Of a stretch of 64,000 bases of DNA, positions 32,958-41,651 are shown piece by piece. Numbering within the stretch: position 1 is the stretch's first letter; every line of letters starts with the position of its first letter. The DNA is from Thermomicrobium roseum DSM 5159 (lineage in GTDB: Bacteria; Chloroflexota; Chloroflexia; Thermomicrobiales; Thermomicrobiaceae), in NCBI RefSeq assembly GCF_000021685.1, contig NC_011961.1, positions 372,001-436,000 of the forward strand. The letters are read 5' to 3'. Made by a program: the position numbers and the translations under genes. The notes under the pieces are model-generated. The model searched no databases. It was not told the DNA's origin and was given only the letters and a program-made list of their open reading frames with translations.

Positions 32958-34397
32958 ATGATCATGCGACAGCGGTTCCGAATCCTGCTGGTACTCGTGG
33001 TGGCAGCTGCGCTCGTGCTCGGCGCGTGCAGCGGCTCGCTGCTCGGAAACCCGACGCCTGTCCCGTCTCCAATAGCTGGGATCGTGTGTCCACCAGGAAC
33101 GGTCGGCTCGACACTGTCGGTCGGTCCAGGGCAGTCGCTGACGCCCCGCCCGCAGATGCTCGTAGGGTGGGCGCCGTCTTTCATCTATACCAGCACGCTT
33201 CCCTCTCCTTCCACCGCGAATTCCGGGTCACCGAAATATGTCCTCCACAGCTTCCTGAACGTTCCCGGAGCCGGCACTATCGTCGCTGGATCGGTCACCG
33301 CTTGGATGCGTCCTCTGGTGGATAATGCGAACGATCGCATCAGCGTATTGGATCCCTTGGGCGGCGTCGGTTCCAGTTACCCGCAGAGTTTGCTGGTTCC
33401 GAGCGTCGCCGCACCATGGACGACTGCAAACTATCCAACCTTCGTCCCCATCACCATGCAGCTCACGTCCACAACGCTCAATCTTCTCAACGCGAACGGA
33501 TTTTTGGACATCGTGGTCGGACCGACTGCTCAAGTTCAATCACTCAACCTCACGGTGTGTGTACCGCTGCCGACGCCGACACCGACCAAGACGCCGCTCG
33601 CGCTCACCCCGAGCGGTGTGGGTACCGTGACCGGCCCGTCGACCGCACTCGATGGTGGAGCTGCGCCCACGCCGACCCCCAAGCCTTCTCCGGTCGGGAC
33701 GATCGTCGTAGGCGGCAATCCGACCTGCATCCCCGGTGACGAGTGCTGGCCGACTCCAACCCCGACCGTCGTCAAGAAGCCGACGATCGCGCTGCCGACG
33801 ATCGTTCTGCCGACGCCGACCCCGACCGTCGTCAAGAAACCGACGATCGTCGCAAACGTGACGCCGATTACGCTGCCGACGCCCACGTCAACTCCCACCG
33901 CGACGCCGAGCCCGACGCCTACACCGACTCCGACCGCAACGCCGAGTCCAACGCCGACGCCGACCCCCACCCCCACACCGACGCCCACCGCGACCCCGAC
34001 GCCGGTTCCCACCCCTACGCCGCTGGCCGCCTGCGACATGGCCGTCGACAAGGTGATGCAGCCGACCGGACAGCCGAATGTCTATACGGTCGTCGTCGTG
34101 GTGTCGAACGTGGGGAGTGGCCCGTGTCCAGCTGGCACCCAGGCGGTCGATAACCCAGGGGCGAACATCACGCTGAGCGGACCACTGACGATCACCCAGA
34201 CGGGTGGGACGGTTTCGTGGAACTGTGTCGGCTTCGCCTGCACGGCCCAGAATCCGATCCCGCCTGGCTACGTCGCACAGTTCAGCTTCACGGCGACGGT
34301 GAATCAGAAGCCAGCCACCAACTGCGTGCGGGTGACCGTACCGCAGAGTGCAGACGTCAATATTAACAATAATTACTACTGTGTCACCGTGCAGTGA
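32958..34397 (+). CDS. Thr/Pro-rich lipoprotein with extra central domain and Cys-patterned C-terminal domain
   Basis: 479 residues. Signal peptide ends at lipobox VLGAC (about residue 24). Residues about 40-195 are a beta-rich domain of unknown family (VGPGQSLTPRPQMLVGW ... PTFVPITMQL). A 150-residue Thr/Pro stalk with VVKKPTI repeats and long Pro-Thr runs follows, then a 125-residue domain starting CDMAVDK with CP, WNCVGFAC, NC and YYC cysteines, homologous to its neighbours. GGGAGG precedes the ATG. Second of three lipoproteins behind the sigma fusion. Confidence 0.78.
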   Translation: MIMRQRFRILLVLVVAAALVLGACSGSLLGNPTPVPSPIAGIVCPPGTVGSTLSVGPGQSLTPRPQMLVGWAPSFIYTSTLPSPSTANSGSPKYVLHSFLNVPGAGTIVAGSVTAWMRPLVDNANDRISVLDPLGGVGSSYPQSLLVPSVAAPWTTANYPTFVPITMQLTSTTLNLLNANGFLDIVVGPTAQVQSLNLTVCVPLPTPTPTKTPLALTPSGVGTVTGPSTALDGGAAPTPTPKPSPVGTIVVGGNPTCIPGDECWPTPTPTVVKKPTIALPTIVLPTPTPTVVKKPTIVANVTPITLPTPTSTPTATPSPTPTPTPTATPSPTPTPTPTPTPTPTATPTPVPTPTPLAACDMAVDKVMQPTGQPNVYTVVVVVSNVGSGPCPAGTQAVDNPGANITLSGPLTITQTGGTVSWNCVGFACTAQNPIPPGYVAQFSFTATVNQKPATNCVRVTVPQSADVNINNNYYCVTVQ

Positions 34398-34426
34398 CCG
34401 CGCGGTCACGTTCACAAACGCTCAGT

Positions 34427-34466
34427 CGGTGCGGAGCTAGCCTCGAGATCGGCTGGCTCCGCACCG
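34427..34466 (+). terminator. Hairpin between second and third lipoprotein genes
   Basis: CGGTGCGGAGC / GCTCCGCACCG is a perfect 11-bp stem, with a further AGCC/GGCT pairing inside the loop. A separate perfect 16-base palindrome (GTGACCGC/GCGGTCAC) overlaps the preceding stop at 34394-34409. No U-tract follows, so partial termination or mRNA stabilisation are both possible. Confidence 0.5.
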
Positions 34467-34542
34467 TCGGCAACGGGATCAGTACTATCCTTAGGCGTAT
34501 GCGTTGCGGTCGAGCGAGCGGCCGCAGCGCAGGAGCGAGACG

Positions 34543-35733
34543 ATGCGGACGACCACTCGTGCAGGGTGCCGATCGAAGACAGCGGTGATCGTACTGGTCG
34601 CGGTGGCCTGGCTCCTCGCTGCCTGTGAGGGAACACTCGTTCCGCTGGTGACCCCGAGCCCGCTCGCCGAGCGCGGTGTGACCCCATCACCGGCGGTCCC
34701 CTCCAGCCCGGTTCCTCCGTCACCACCGCTGGTCCAGGCCAGCCCCACGGCGATCGTGTCGACGCCGGCTGTGCCGTCGGAGACAGCAACCGCCGAGGCG
34801 ACACCGGCACTCGTGCCGACCGTCACCGTGCGGCCCGCGCCGACGGTCGCGAGCCGGCCGACTTCTCCCGCTCCGTCCACCGGCACCCCCATCCTGACCA
34901 GGCCGGTCGTGGGGGAACCGGGTGAGACGCCGACTCCGGTCGGAACCTGCGACCTGGCCCTGGACAAAACGGTCTCACCGCTCGCCGTTGGCAGGACGGT
35001 CGTCGTGACGCTCACGGTGCAGCAGCGCGGGACAGCGGTCTGCCCGACTGGTGCTTTGGTCAGTGATCCGCTGCCGGCGGGATTCCAGCAGGAGTCGACG
35101 ATCCGCATCGTCGAGACGGGCGGTACGGGGGCGTGGCAATGCGACGGCACGACCTGCCGGGCCGGTGAGCCCCTCCCGCCTGGCTACAGTGCGACCTTCA
35201 CGTTCACGGTCAGCGGTGAGCCAGGAAGTGCGGCCGAAAACTGCGCGCTCGTTTCAGTCGCGAGTGACGCCGATCCGGCCAACGACGCGCGCTGCGTCAC
35301 GCTTGGACCTTTCCCCACCCCACCTGTCGCGCCCACGCCGAGTCCGGTCGCCTGCCTCTTCGGTTTCGAGAAGGCGATCCGCCTCGGTGGACCGATCACA
35401 GGAGGACAGACGGGAAGCGCGACGGTGACCATCAGGATCCGCAACGCTGGCCCGGAGGAGTGCACGGTGCGCTGGCCGGAGTTCGTGGTGGTCGATGTCT
35501 TGCCCGCTGGGATGAGCCTGAGCGGCGCGGTCCGTCTGAACGTGGCCGCTTGGAGCTGTGGTACGAGCGAGAGAGCGTTCCAGTGTAGTGGCCCTCCCCC
35601 GCAGCCGGGCAGCGAAGTAATCGTGACGGTGGACGTGGCCGTGGCCGCCGAGGCAGAACGGGCGGTGAATTGCGCCACGCTCGACCCGGTCGGGGCACAA
35701 GCCTGCGCGGTACCGAGTTACAGTCGCGGATGA
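34543..35733 (+). CDS. Lipoprotein with two Cys-patterned DUF11-like domains
   Basis: 396 residues. Signal peptide with lipobox LLAAC, a Thr/Pro/Val-rich linker to about residue 130, then two tandem domains: the first opens CDLALDKTV with CP, WQCDGTTC, NC and RC cysteines; the second opens CLFGFEKAI with C, WSC, QC, NC and C. Both resemble the single domain of the two upstream lipoproteins, indicating gene and domain duplication. ATG 34543 was chosen over a TTG 13 codons earlier because CAGGAG lies just upstream and the signal peptide then has normal length. Confidence 0.78.
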   Translation: MRTTTRAGCRSKTAVIVLVAVAWLLAACEGTLVPLVTPSPLAERGVTPSPAVPSSPVPPSPPLVQASPTAIVSTPAVPSETATAEATPALVPTVTVRPAPTVASRPTSPAPSTGTPILTRPVVGEPGETPTPVGTCDLALDKTVSPLAVGRTVVVTLTVQQRGTAVCPTGALVSDPLPAGFQQESTIRIVETGGTGAWQCDGTTCRAGEPLPPGYSATFTFTVSGEPGSAAENCALVSVASDADPANDARCVTLGPFPTPPVAPTPSPVACLFGFEKAIRLGGPITGGQTGSATVTIRIRNAGPEECTVRWPEFVVVDVLPAGMSLSGAVRLNVAAWSCGTSERAFQCSGPPPQPGSEVIVTVDVAVAAEAERAVNCATLDPVGAQACAVPSYSRG

Positions 35734-36160
35734 GGACGATCGGCTCGGCGGGTAGCGCGAGGCGTTCCCTCCGGAACGACAGCGGAGCGGTCGTCATGAT
35801 GCGCGCCTCGCTGGGCCGGTGTGCCGAGCAGCGATCCGATACGCGTCAGCCACCGGTGCTGACGCGCATGACGTTGTCAGTAGGCGCGGCTCGGCGCTCG
35901 CGCCGATGGCTCGTTCGGAGGCCCGCGGAAGAGAGAGGGTCGAGCAACTGCGGTGTGACGATTCTCCGCGTGGGTGTCGCTGAGCGGTGGGCGTGGTCTG
36001 GAGCCGAGGAGCCTAGCGCATCGTGCTGAGACGAGCGAGCATCTCCCCCACGAGCGCGGCCGGGGTATACTGGGGAATCTAGGGATGGCGGGAACGGTCC
36101 GTCACACCGAGCAGCGAGCGTCGACGGATCGTGGGGACAGAAGCCAAGCGGGGGTCGACC
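35734..36160. other. Intergenic region before the SelW-like gene
   Basis: About 430 bases. A TATACT at 36066-36071 is a good -10 box for the SelW-thiI transcript but no consensus -35 is seen 16-18 bases upstream. No credible gene lies in the interval. Confidence 0.4.
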
Positions 36161-36409
36161 GTGGAGCATCGGATTCGGATCGAATACTGCACGAGCTGAG
36201 GATATCGTGGACGAGCCACCCGTGCGGTGGAGTTGCTTTTGGACAAGTACGAACTTCAGATCGGTGAGATCGCTTTGGTCCCCTCGTCGGGTGGGCGTTT
36301 CGAGGTCACGGTGGACGGGGAGTTGGTCTTCTCCAAACTGGCTCAGAAGCGCTTTCCGGAGGACGAGGAACTCATCGAACTGGTCGGAGCGCGGATCAGC
36401 GCGAACTGA
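36161..36409 (+). CDS. selW: SelW/Rdx-family selenoprotein with in-frame UGA
   Basis: 82 residues when the TGA at 36197-36199 is read as selenocysteine (residue 13). The N-terminus becomes MEHRIRIEYCTSU, with the CxxU redox motif exactly where SelW/SelT/Rdx proteins have CxxC or CxxU, then a helix (RATRAVELLLDKY) and the family hallmarks GGRFEVTVDG, LVFSK and KRFPEDEEL. The downstream frame is intact to a TGA stop at 36407-36409. Rdx proteins are thioredoxin-like thiol oxidoreductases. GTG 36161 is the best start; GTG 36131 would add ten residues. A stop-based gene call would yield only a truncated 60-residue protein. thiI follows after 51 bases. Confidence 0.85.
36216..36230 (+). promoter_or_regulatory. 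Candidate bacterial SECIS hairpin
   Basis: CCACC-CGTGC-GGTGG forms a 5-bp stem with a 5-base loop starting 17 bases after the UGA codon and inside the reading frame. Bacterial SECIS elements bind SelB just downstream of the UGA and have a small stem with G and U in the loop; this matches in position and loop composition. The stem is short; GTGG/CCAC at 36207-36219 is a competing pairing. Confidence 0.55.
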
Positions 36410-36460
36410 CCGGCTCGACGCCTGGCGAGACGGCGATGCGCTGCGAGCGGGAGGTGGAAC

Positions 36461-37684
36461 ATGAGCGAGCGATTCACCCCGCTCGTGATCGTCCGCGTAC
36501 ACGAACTCGCGCTCAAAGGACAGAACCGACCCTTCTTCAAGCGAGCGCTGTACGAGAACCTGTCGTACGCACTACGTGACCTGCCGGTCTCGCGCATCCA
36601 GGAGCGTGCGCTGCGCTTCATCGTCCGCCTGACGGATCCCGCGGCGTGGCCGGAAGTCAGCGAGCGGCTGCGGTGGGTCTTCGGAGTGGCCAACTTCTCG
36701 CTGGGGCTGGAGACGGCCTTGACGGTCGAAGCGATGGAACGGGGTCTCCACGAGCTCCTCGACCGCTATGGCCCGCCGCAGGGGAGTTTTCGCATCCGCG
36801 TCAAGCGCACCAACAAGAGCTTCCCGCTCACCTCGCCGGAGCTGGAGCGCGAGTTGGGACGCCTCGTCCAGAAGCGGACGGGCGCACCAGTCGATCTCAG
36901 CGAACCCGACGTAACCTATACCGTGGAAGTGTTGTACGACCGCGCGTTGGTGAGCGGCGATGCGCTCCCTGGCCCGGGTGGACTCCCGATCGGCGTCAGC
37001 GGGCGGGTAGTCGCGCTGTTGTCCGGGGGCTTCGACTCTCCGGTCGCGGCCTACCGGCTCATGAAGCGTGGATGCTTCGTCACGTTCGTGCACTTCCACG
37101 CCTACCCCTACGTCCGGCCGATTTCGATCGAAAAGGCGGTCGAACTCGCTCGTCACCTCTCGCGCTTCCAGCCGCCGAAGAATCGTTTGATTGTCGTGCC
37201 GATCGGCGACGCGCAGCGCGTGATCGCGCTGGCTGCCGAGCCGTCGCTCCGGGTCGTCCTCTACCGGCGCCTCATGCTGCGCATCGCCACGGCGATCGCC
37301 CACGAAGAAGGAGCGGGGGCACTGGTCACCGGCGAGAGCTTGGGGCAGGTCGCGTCGCAGACACTGGAGAACATGCGGGCGATCGGCGCGGTAACCGATC
37401 TGCCGCTCTTGCGCCCGCTAGTAGGGAACAACAAGGACGAGATCATCGCCGAGGCGGTGCGGATCGGTACCGAGCCGATTTCCCGCGTTCCCGACGACGA
37501 CTGTTGTACCGTCTTCGTCCCGCTACATCCGGCGACGCGGGTGACGGTCGAGCAGGCGGAGGCAGCCGAGCAGGCCTACGATGTCGCAGCGCTGGTGGAG
37601 CAGTGCTTGGCCCGGCGCACTGTCTACGAAGGCGATCCGTTCCGCTGGGACCCGCTCATGGCACTGGCTGCCGCGACCGCTTGA
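36461..37684 (+). CDS. thiI: tRNA 4-thiouridine sulfurtransferase ThiI
   Basis: 407 residues. An N-terminal ferredoxin-like plus THUMP region (to about 175) is followed by the PP-loop ATPase LLSGGFDSPVAAYRLMKRG (about 186-204). GESLGQVASQT and DDCCTVFVP are ThiI hallmarks; the latter Cys is used in sulfur transfer. There is no C-terminal rhodanese domain, as in many non-enteric ThiI proteins, so sulfur must come from another carrier. It makes s4U in tRNA and supports thiamine thiazole synthesis. GAGGTGG precedes the ATG. Last 61 bases overlap the PrsW-like gene antiparallel. Confidence 0.92.
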   Translation: MSERFTPLVIVRVHELALKGQNRPFFKRALYENLSYALRDLPVSRIQERALRFIVRLTDPAAWPEVSERLRWVFGVANFSLGLETALTVEAMERGLHELLDRYGPPQGSFRIRVKRTNKSFPLTSPELERELGRLVQKRTGAPVDLSEPDVTYTVEVLYDRALVSGDALPGPGGLPIGVSGRVVALLSGGFDSPVAAYRLMKRGCFVTFVHFHAYPYVRPISIEKAVELARHLSRFQPPKNRLIVVPIGDAQRVIALAAEPSLRVVLYRRLMLRIATAIAHEEGAGALVTGESLGQVASQTLENMRAIGAVTDLPLLRPLVGNNKDEIIAEAVRIGTEPISRVPDDDCCTVFVPLHPATRVTVEQAEAAEQAYDVAALVEQCLARRTVYEGDPFRWDPLMALAAATA

Positions 37685-38553
37685 CGGCGTGCTTCCCGGT
37701 ACCGACGCGCGAGCAACGTCACGCTCGACAGGGCGACCAGAGCGCTCAGGACTTCGATGCTTAGCCAGTCGACGCGGGTAACGCTGCTCTTGATCTGGAA
37801 TGTATCCCAGAGCGTGTGCAGTGCGACAGCGAGGAGGTAGGCACCGAGGGTGGCCCGCGTGAGTCCGGCGTGGCCGTGGTGCACGCGCTCGCGCCAGAGT
37901 GTTGCCGTCACGAGGGCGGTCCAGGCTGCATGGCCAGCCGGGGAGAGGAACCCGCGAACCAGCAGGACGAACTCGGCTAGCTCGACGTTCCCGCGGGAGG
38001 CGATGAGCGCAGTGAAGGCGTATCCGAGTGTTTCCAGCGCCGCGAAGCCCATACCACTCGCGAGACCGAAGAGCAGACCCGCCATTTCCGAGCGGTAACG
38101 CCAGCGGAGGAAGAAGACGAGCGGGGCGATCAGCTTCGCGGCCTCTTCGATCAGACCGACGGCCAGGAGCGGGAGGAAGCCGAGTGTGCGATAGGTGTCG
38201 TACTCCAGCATACCGGCAACGATGACGCCGAGCGCACCGCCCCAGAGGAAGTTCCAAGCGACCGCGCTGGGTGGGATCCGTTCCGGCAGTGGATGCTCGT
38301 AGACCCAGAGGACGAGGACGACGGGAACGAGAAAGGCGCCGAGCACGAGCAGGGAAGGAACGAAGTTCGGATTGCCGGTTGCCTGGTACACATTGTTGAG
38401 GGCATAGAACAAGATAAGCCCACCGAAGAGGACCTGAATCCAGCCGTGGGTGAGCGTGGAGCGTATCGCTTGCACAGACTCTGCCTCCGTGTTCGGCTGT
38501 GTCGCACGGGCCGCCGAGAACCAGGTGTCGCTCCTGGAAGTGTGCTGCGCCAC
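37624..38553 (-). CDS. PrsW-family intramembrane metalloprotease-like protein
   Basis: 309 residues, eight or so membrane spans. PrsW motifs are present: LIEEAAKLIAP (EExxK), GFAALETLGYA (ExxxY), SPAGHAAWTA (H) and HTLWD. These His and Glu residues are the proposed metal site of the PrsW protease that cleaves anti-sigma factors in site-1 proteolysis in Bacillus. Start is GTG 38553 with GGGAG upstream. In this window the fused sigma/anti-sigma protein at 30488-31798 would be a logical but unproven substrate. Ends inside thiI on the other strand. Confidence 0.85.
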   Translation of the reverse strand: MAQHTSRSDTWFSAARATQPNTEAESVQAIRSTLTHGWIQVLFGGLILFYALNNVYQATGNPNFVPSLLVLGAFLVPVVLVLWVYEHPLPERIPPSAVAWNFLWGGALGVIVAGMLEYDTYRTLGFLPLLAVGLIEEAAKLIAPLVFFLRWRYRSEMAGLLFGLASGMGFAALETLGYAFTALIASRGNVELAEFVLLVRGFLSPAGHAAWTALVTATLWRERVHHGHAGLTRATLGAYLLAVALHTLWDTFQIKSSVTRVDWLSIEVLSALVALSSVTLLARRYREARRQAVAAASAMSGSQRNGSPS

Positions 38554-38707
38554 GACAGCTCCCGCTCGGCTGACTCACGGGGAGACGGCACGTCAGCGGC
38601 TGATCGCGCGTCTCGAGCGGCCGGTACCTCGCTCGGTCGATCCGGATGCCGATCCGAGGCGAAGAAGGCGTCGCACGCCTGCGTAGCCGGAGCAATGGCC
38701 AAGCGGC

Positions 38708-38983
38708 TCACCGCTTGCGCGAGAGGAGCGTGAGCATGGTGCGCTCGACGTCTGCCGGAAGCTGCAAGGCGAAGCCCTCAGCCGTGAGGAGATGCCCGTT
38801 CTCGGTATGGCCACTCGCGACGGGAACCAGTTCGCCACCTTCGAGACGCCAGAGCGTGAAACCGGCCTCGATCTTCCCGTGATAGGGAACAATCTCCAGG
38901 ACGTAACCGTCACCGGAGAGCATGACCGGTCGAAAACGGTGCTTCTTGAGCTGGTCGAGCAAGCGAGCGGCGAGCTTGTTCAC
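38708..38983 (-). CDS. Conserved-looking small protein of unknown function
   Basis: 91 residues, soluble, with a helix (KLAARLLDQLKKHRF) followed by alternating strands (PVMLSGDGYVLEIVPYHGKI, FTLWRLEGGELVPVASG). GTG start has AAGGAG 10 bases upstream on the minus strand. It lies between the flotillin gene and prsW, with a 212-base gap to the former. No family recognised; composition and start signal indicate a real gene. Confidence 0.6.
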   Translation of the reverse strand: MNKLAARLLDQLKKHRFRPVMLSGDGYVLEIVPYHGKIEAGFTLWRLEGGELVPVASGHTENGHLLTAEGFALQLPADVERTMLTLLSRKR

Positions 38984-39195
38984 GAACCGAGTACTCCTTC
39001 ACGAGTCGATCGTCGATCGGATCGAGGTACGGCCGGTCGCGAGACTGCCGCAGCGAGGGCGGTCACGCCGGGCTCACCCATTGTACCGTTCCGGGACGAG
39101 GATGGCGCGCTCGGGCGAGCGTGACGGGTGACGCACGAGACAGACCGGGACGCACGATCTCACGGCTGAGCAGCGATGCGGCGCCGCTCGACTGG

Positions 39196-40803
39196 CTACG
39201 TCGTGCTCGCAGGGTCGGGTCCCGGTGGATCGCTCGCCGCACCGTCGGCAGCTGGTGTCGCTGCCAGCCGATCCCGCACCGCGGTCGTCAGGTCGACACC
39301 GGTCACCGCGCTGAACCCTTCGACGAGTTGCTGGACGATGACCGGGAGCTGCGTCGCGTAGCGCCCGAGTGCGCTCGTGCCGTCTCCAGCGGCACCGGAA
39401 TCGAACACGACCACCCGCTCGACTTGCGCCAAGGGACGTGCTGCGGCTTCGACGATCCTGGGTAGTTGCTCGACGAAGGCCTGGTACATGAGGAGCTGCA
39501 TGGCGATCGGACCATAGTGATTGAGGGCGTCGGCCAGTGCGCGCTTGCCATCGGCTTCGGCGAGGAGTGCAGCGCGTTGCCCCTCGGCCTGGGCGAACAG
39601 TTCGGCCTGGAGGGCCTCAGCCAGTGCCTTTTTGGCTTCCGCCTCAGCTTGACCGATTTGGCGGATGCGAGCGGCTTCCCCAGTGCCCACCAGTTCCCGC
39701 TCGCGGGCTTCCGCTTCGGCGCGGACGACCTGTGCCTGGCGTTCTCCTTCGGCCCGCAGGATGGTGGCCTCTCGTTCTGCCTCGGCGCGGATGATGGTGG
39801 CGCGTCGCTCCGCTTCGGCGCTCTTGAGGACAGTCGCTTCCAGCTCTTTCTCGCGGCGGCGGGCTTCGGTTTCCTGCACGGCGATAGCCGCTTCGGTGCG
39901 AGCCAGTTCGACCTGTTGCTCGGCGACGACGACCTGGCGTCGGGCCTCGGCTTCGGCCAGGGGGCCAGCCTGGGCAGCACGCGCTCGTTCGGCCTGCACC
40001 TCAGCCTCGTAACGGGCCTTGCGCACCTCCGCTTCTTTCTGCGCCGCGGCGATTTCCGCTTCGGCCATGGCTTCAGCGATGGCAGCTTGTTGCAGCGCTT
40101 GCGCGCGCCGAACCCGTGCGTCACGCTCGGCTTCTGCTTTGCCGACCTCGGCATCGCGCTTGACTTCAGCGGTCCGTCGCTGGCCGAGCGCGTCGAGATA
40201 GCCCTGCGGGTCGCTGATCTGCTGGATGGTCAGGACGTCGATCTCGATTCCCATCCGCGAGAGATCCTGTGCCGACTCGGCGGCGAGGCGTTGGGCGAAG
40301 GCTTGCCGGTCAGCGTTGATCTGCTCGACCGTCAGGGTGCCGAGGATCGAGCGCAAGTGTCCTTCTAGAGTCTGGAAGATGACGCTCCGGATCTGGTCTT
40401 GTTCCATACCGAGGAAGCGCTCGATCGCGTTCATCAACATCTGGTCGTCGGACCCGATCTTGACATTGGCGACGGCGTCGACGGAGACTGGAACACCTTC
40501 CTTGGTATAGGCTGAGGCGATCTTGAGGGGGATGGTCATGACGTTGAGGGAGAGGAAGTCGACGCGTTCGACAATCGGGATACGGATGCTCGAGCCGCCC
40601 TTGATCAGCCGGTAACCGACGGTGCGCCGCTCCCCGGTCGTCGGGTCAACGATGGTGCGCCGGCGCCCCGAGAAGACGGCGACCATGTTGGGCGGGACCT
40701 TGATGATGTTACGGCTGACGATCGCGAGGAGTGCGGCGAAGGCGAGAAAGACGAGCAGGATGGCGAAGAGTGCCTGGAAGACGTCGGGGAGAGGGAAGTT
40801 CAT
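39196..40803 (-). CDS. floT: Flotillin (SPFH/band 7 membrane scaffold)
   Basis: 535 residues. A membrane-inserted N-terminus (about 8-30) leads into the SPFH domain (VPPNMVAVFSGRRR ... VKIGSDDQML ... ISDPQGYLDALGQ), a long Glu/Ala/Arg-rich coiled coil (about 215-425) and a C-terminal oligomerisation region. Flotillins build membrane microdomains and support secretion and protease activity. GAGGAG precedes the ATG. Its start overlaps the stop of the NfeD gene as ATGA, so the two are translationally coupled, the classic yuaF-yuaG (floT) pairing. Confidence 0.9.
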   Translation of the reverse strand: MNFPLPDVFQALFAILLVFLAFAALLAIVSRNIIKVPPNMVAVFSGRRRTIVDPTTGERRTVGYRLIKGGSSIRIPIVERVDFLSLNVMTIPLKIASAYTKEGVPVSVDAVANVKIGSDDQMLMNAIERFLGMEQDQIRSVIFQTLEGHLRSILGTLTVEQINADRQAFAQRLAAESAQDLSRMGIEIDVLTIQQISDPQGYLDALGQRRTAEVKRDAEVGKAEAERDARVRRAQALQQAAIAEAMAEAEIAAAQKEAEVRKARYEAEVQAERARAAQAGPLAEAEARRQVVVAEQQVELARTEAAIAVQETEARRREKELEATVLKSAEAERRATIIRAEAEREATILRAEGERQAQVVRAEAEARERELVGTGEAARIRQIGQAEAEAKKALAEALQAELFAQAEGQRAALLAEADGKRALADALNHYGPIAMQLLMYQAFVEQLPRIVEAAARPLAQVERVVVFDSGAAGDGTSALGRYATQLPVIVQQLVEGFSAVTGVDLTTAVRDRLAATPAADGAASDPPGPDPASTT

Positions 40804-41354
40804 CGAGACTCTCCTCTCGCGTCACGACCCTCGACGGCAGTCGCCTGCTGCAGGGGCTCGACCAAAAGGACGGTTCCAGCCAAACCGGAGACACGGACCA
40901 ACTGGCCAGCGGGGATCGGGATTCCACGCGAGCTGCGGGCGAGATACTGACGAGTGCCGGTCGGGCCACTGATCACAACGTAGCCTGGCTGGTCGGCCGC
41001 GATCGGGACGGTCACTTCGCCGGTGCGACCGAGGAGATCCTGGAGCGAGAACTCGGTGGTCGCCTGTTGCCGGTAGAGGAGAGCGACGAGCAGCCACGCA
41101 GCCAGACCGAAGGCGAGACCGCTGCCCGCAGCGGCGAGCGCACCCCAGAGGACCGGTACGCGGAAGAACGTCATGAGGAGCCCGGTCGCACCGAAGGCAG
41201 TGAGGGCGACGGCGATCACCTTGCCATTGAAGGGCCCGATGCCGTCGTCACCGACGTCGAAGATGTCCGCGATCTCGCCGATGAGAACAGTGAGCGCCAG
41301 GAAGGCGAGACCGACCAGTGCGATGACGAGATAGGTAATCGCGAGCAGGCTCAC
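40800..41354 (-). CDS. NfeD-like membrane protein, partner of flotillin
   Basis: 184 residues: three or so membrane helices (about 5-27, 47-66, 74-96) followed by a soluble OB-fold domain (GRTGEVTVPI ... GIPIPAGQLVRVSGLAGTVLLVEP) characteristic of NfeD1b/YuaF. It lacks the N-terminal serine protease domain of long NfeD proteins. GTG start has GGGAGAA upstream. Coupled by ATGA overlap to the flotillin gene, forming the conserved NfeD-flotillin operon thought to organise lipid domains. Confidence 0.85.
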   Translation of the reverse strand: MSLLAITYLVIALVGLAFLALTVLIGEIADIFDVGDDGIGPFNGKVIAVALTAFGATGLLMTFFRVPVLWGALAAAGSGLAFGLAAWLLVALLYRQQATTEFSLQDLLGRTGEVTVPIAADQPGYVVISGPTGTRQYLARSSRGIPIPAGQLVRVSGLAGTVLLVEPLQQATAVEGRDARGESR

Positions 41355-41651
41355 CGAGTATTCTCCCGAATTGGCAAAAGTATGCCCGGCTGTGCCCGCT
41401 CGGTCAAGCGGACGGTACGGTCGACCTGGTCGAGCAACTGATGAGCGGCATGGTGGAGCTGAGTGCTCGGCTGCCGAGCGCCGGGCTCTCTAGGATGACT
41501 GCGACGTGACCGCGAACTCGTCCGCGCGAGCTGGACGCTCGTCCCGGCTGGCTCGCCTGTCGCAAGAGGCGGGGCGGACAAAAGACTCGGCGCGGATCGA
41601 CCGCGCAGTCGACCGCGCCGAGCCGGCTCATGGGTTGAGGATCGGCGCGTC

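Noticed and set aside
36197..36199. TGA as an ordinary stop codon or sign of a SelW pseudogene
   Set aside because: The downstream frame is intact, family motifs continue without frameshift or further damage, the UGA lies exactly at the redox Cys/Sec position and a hairpin follows at SECIS distance.
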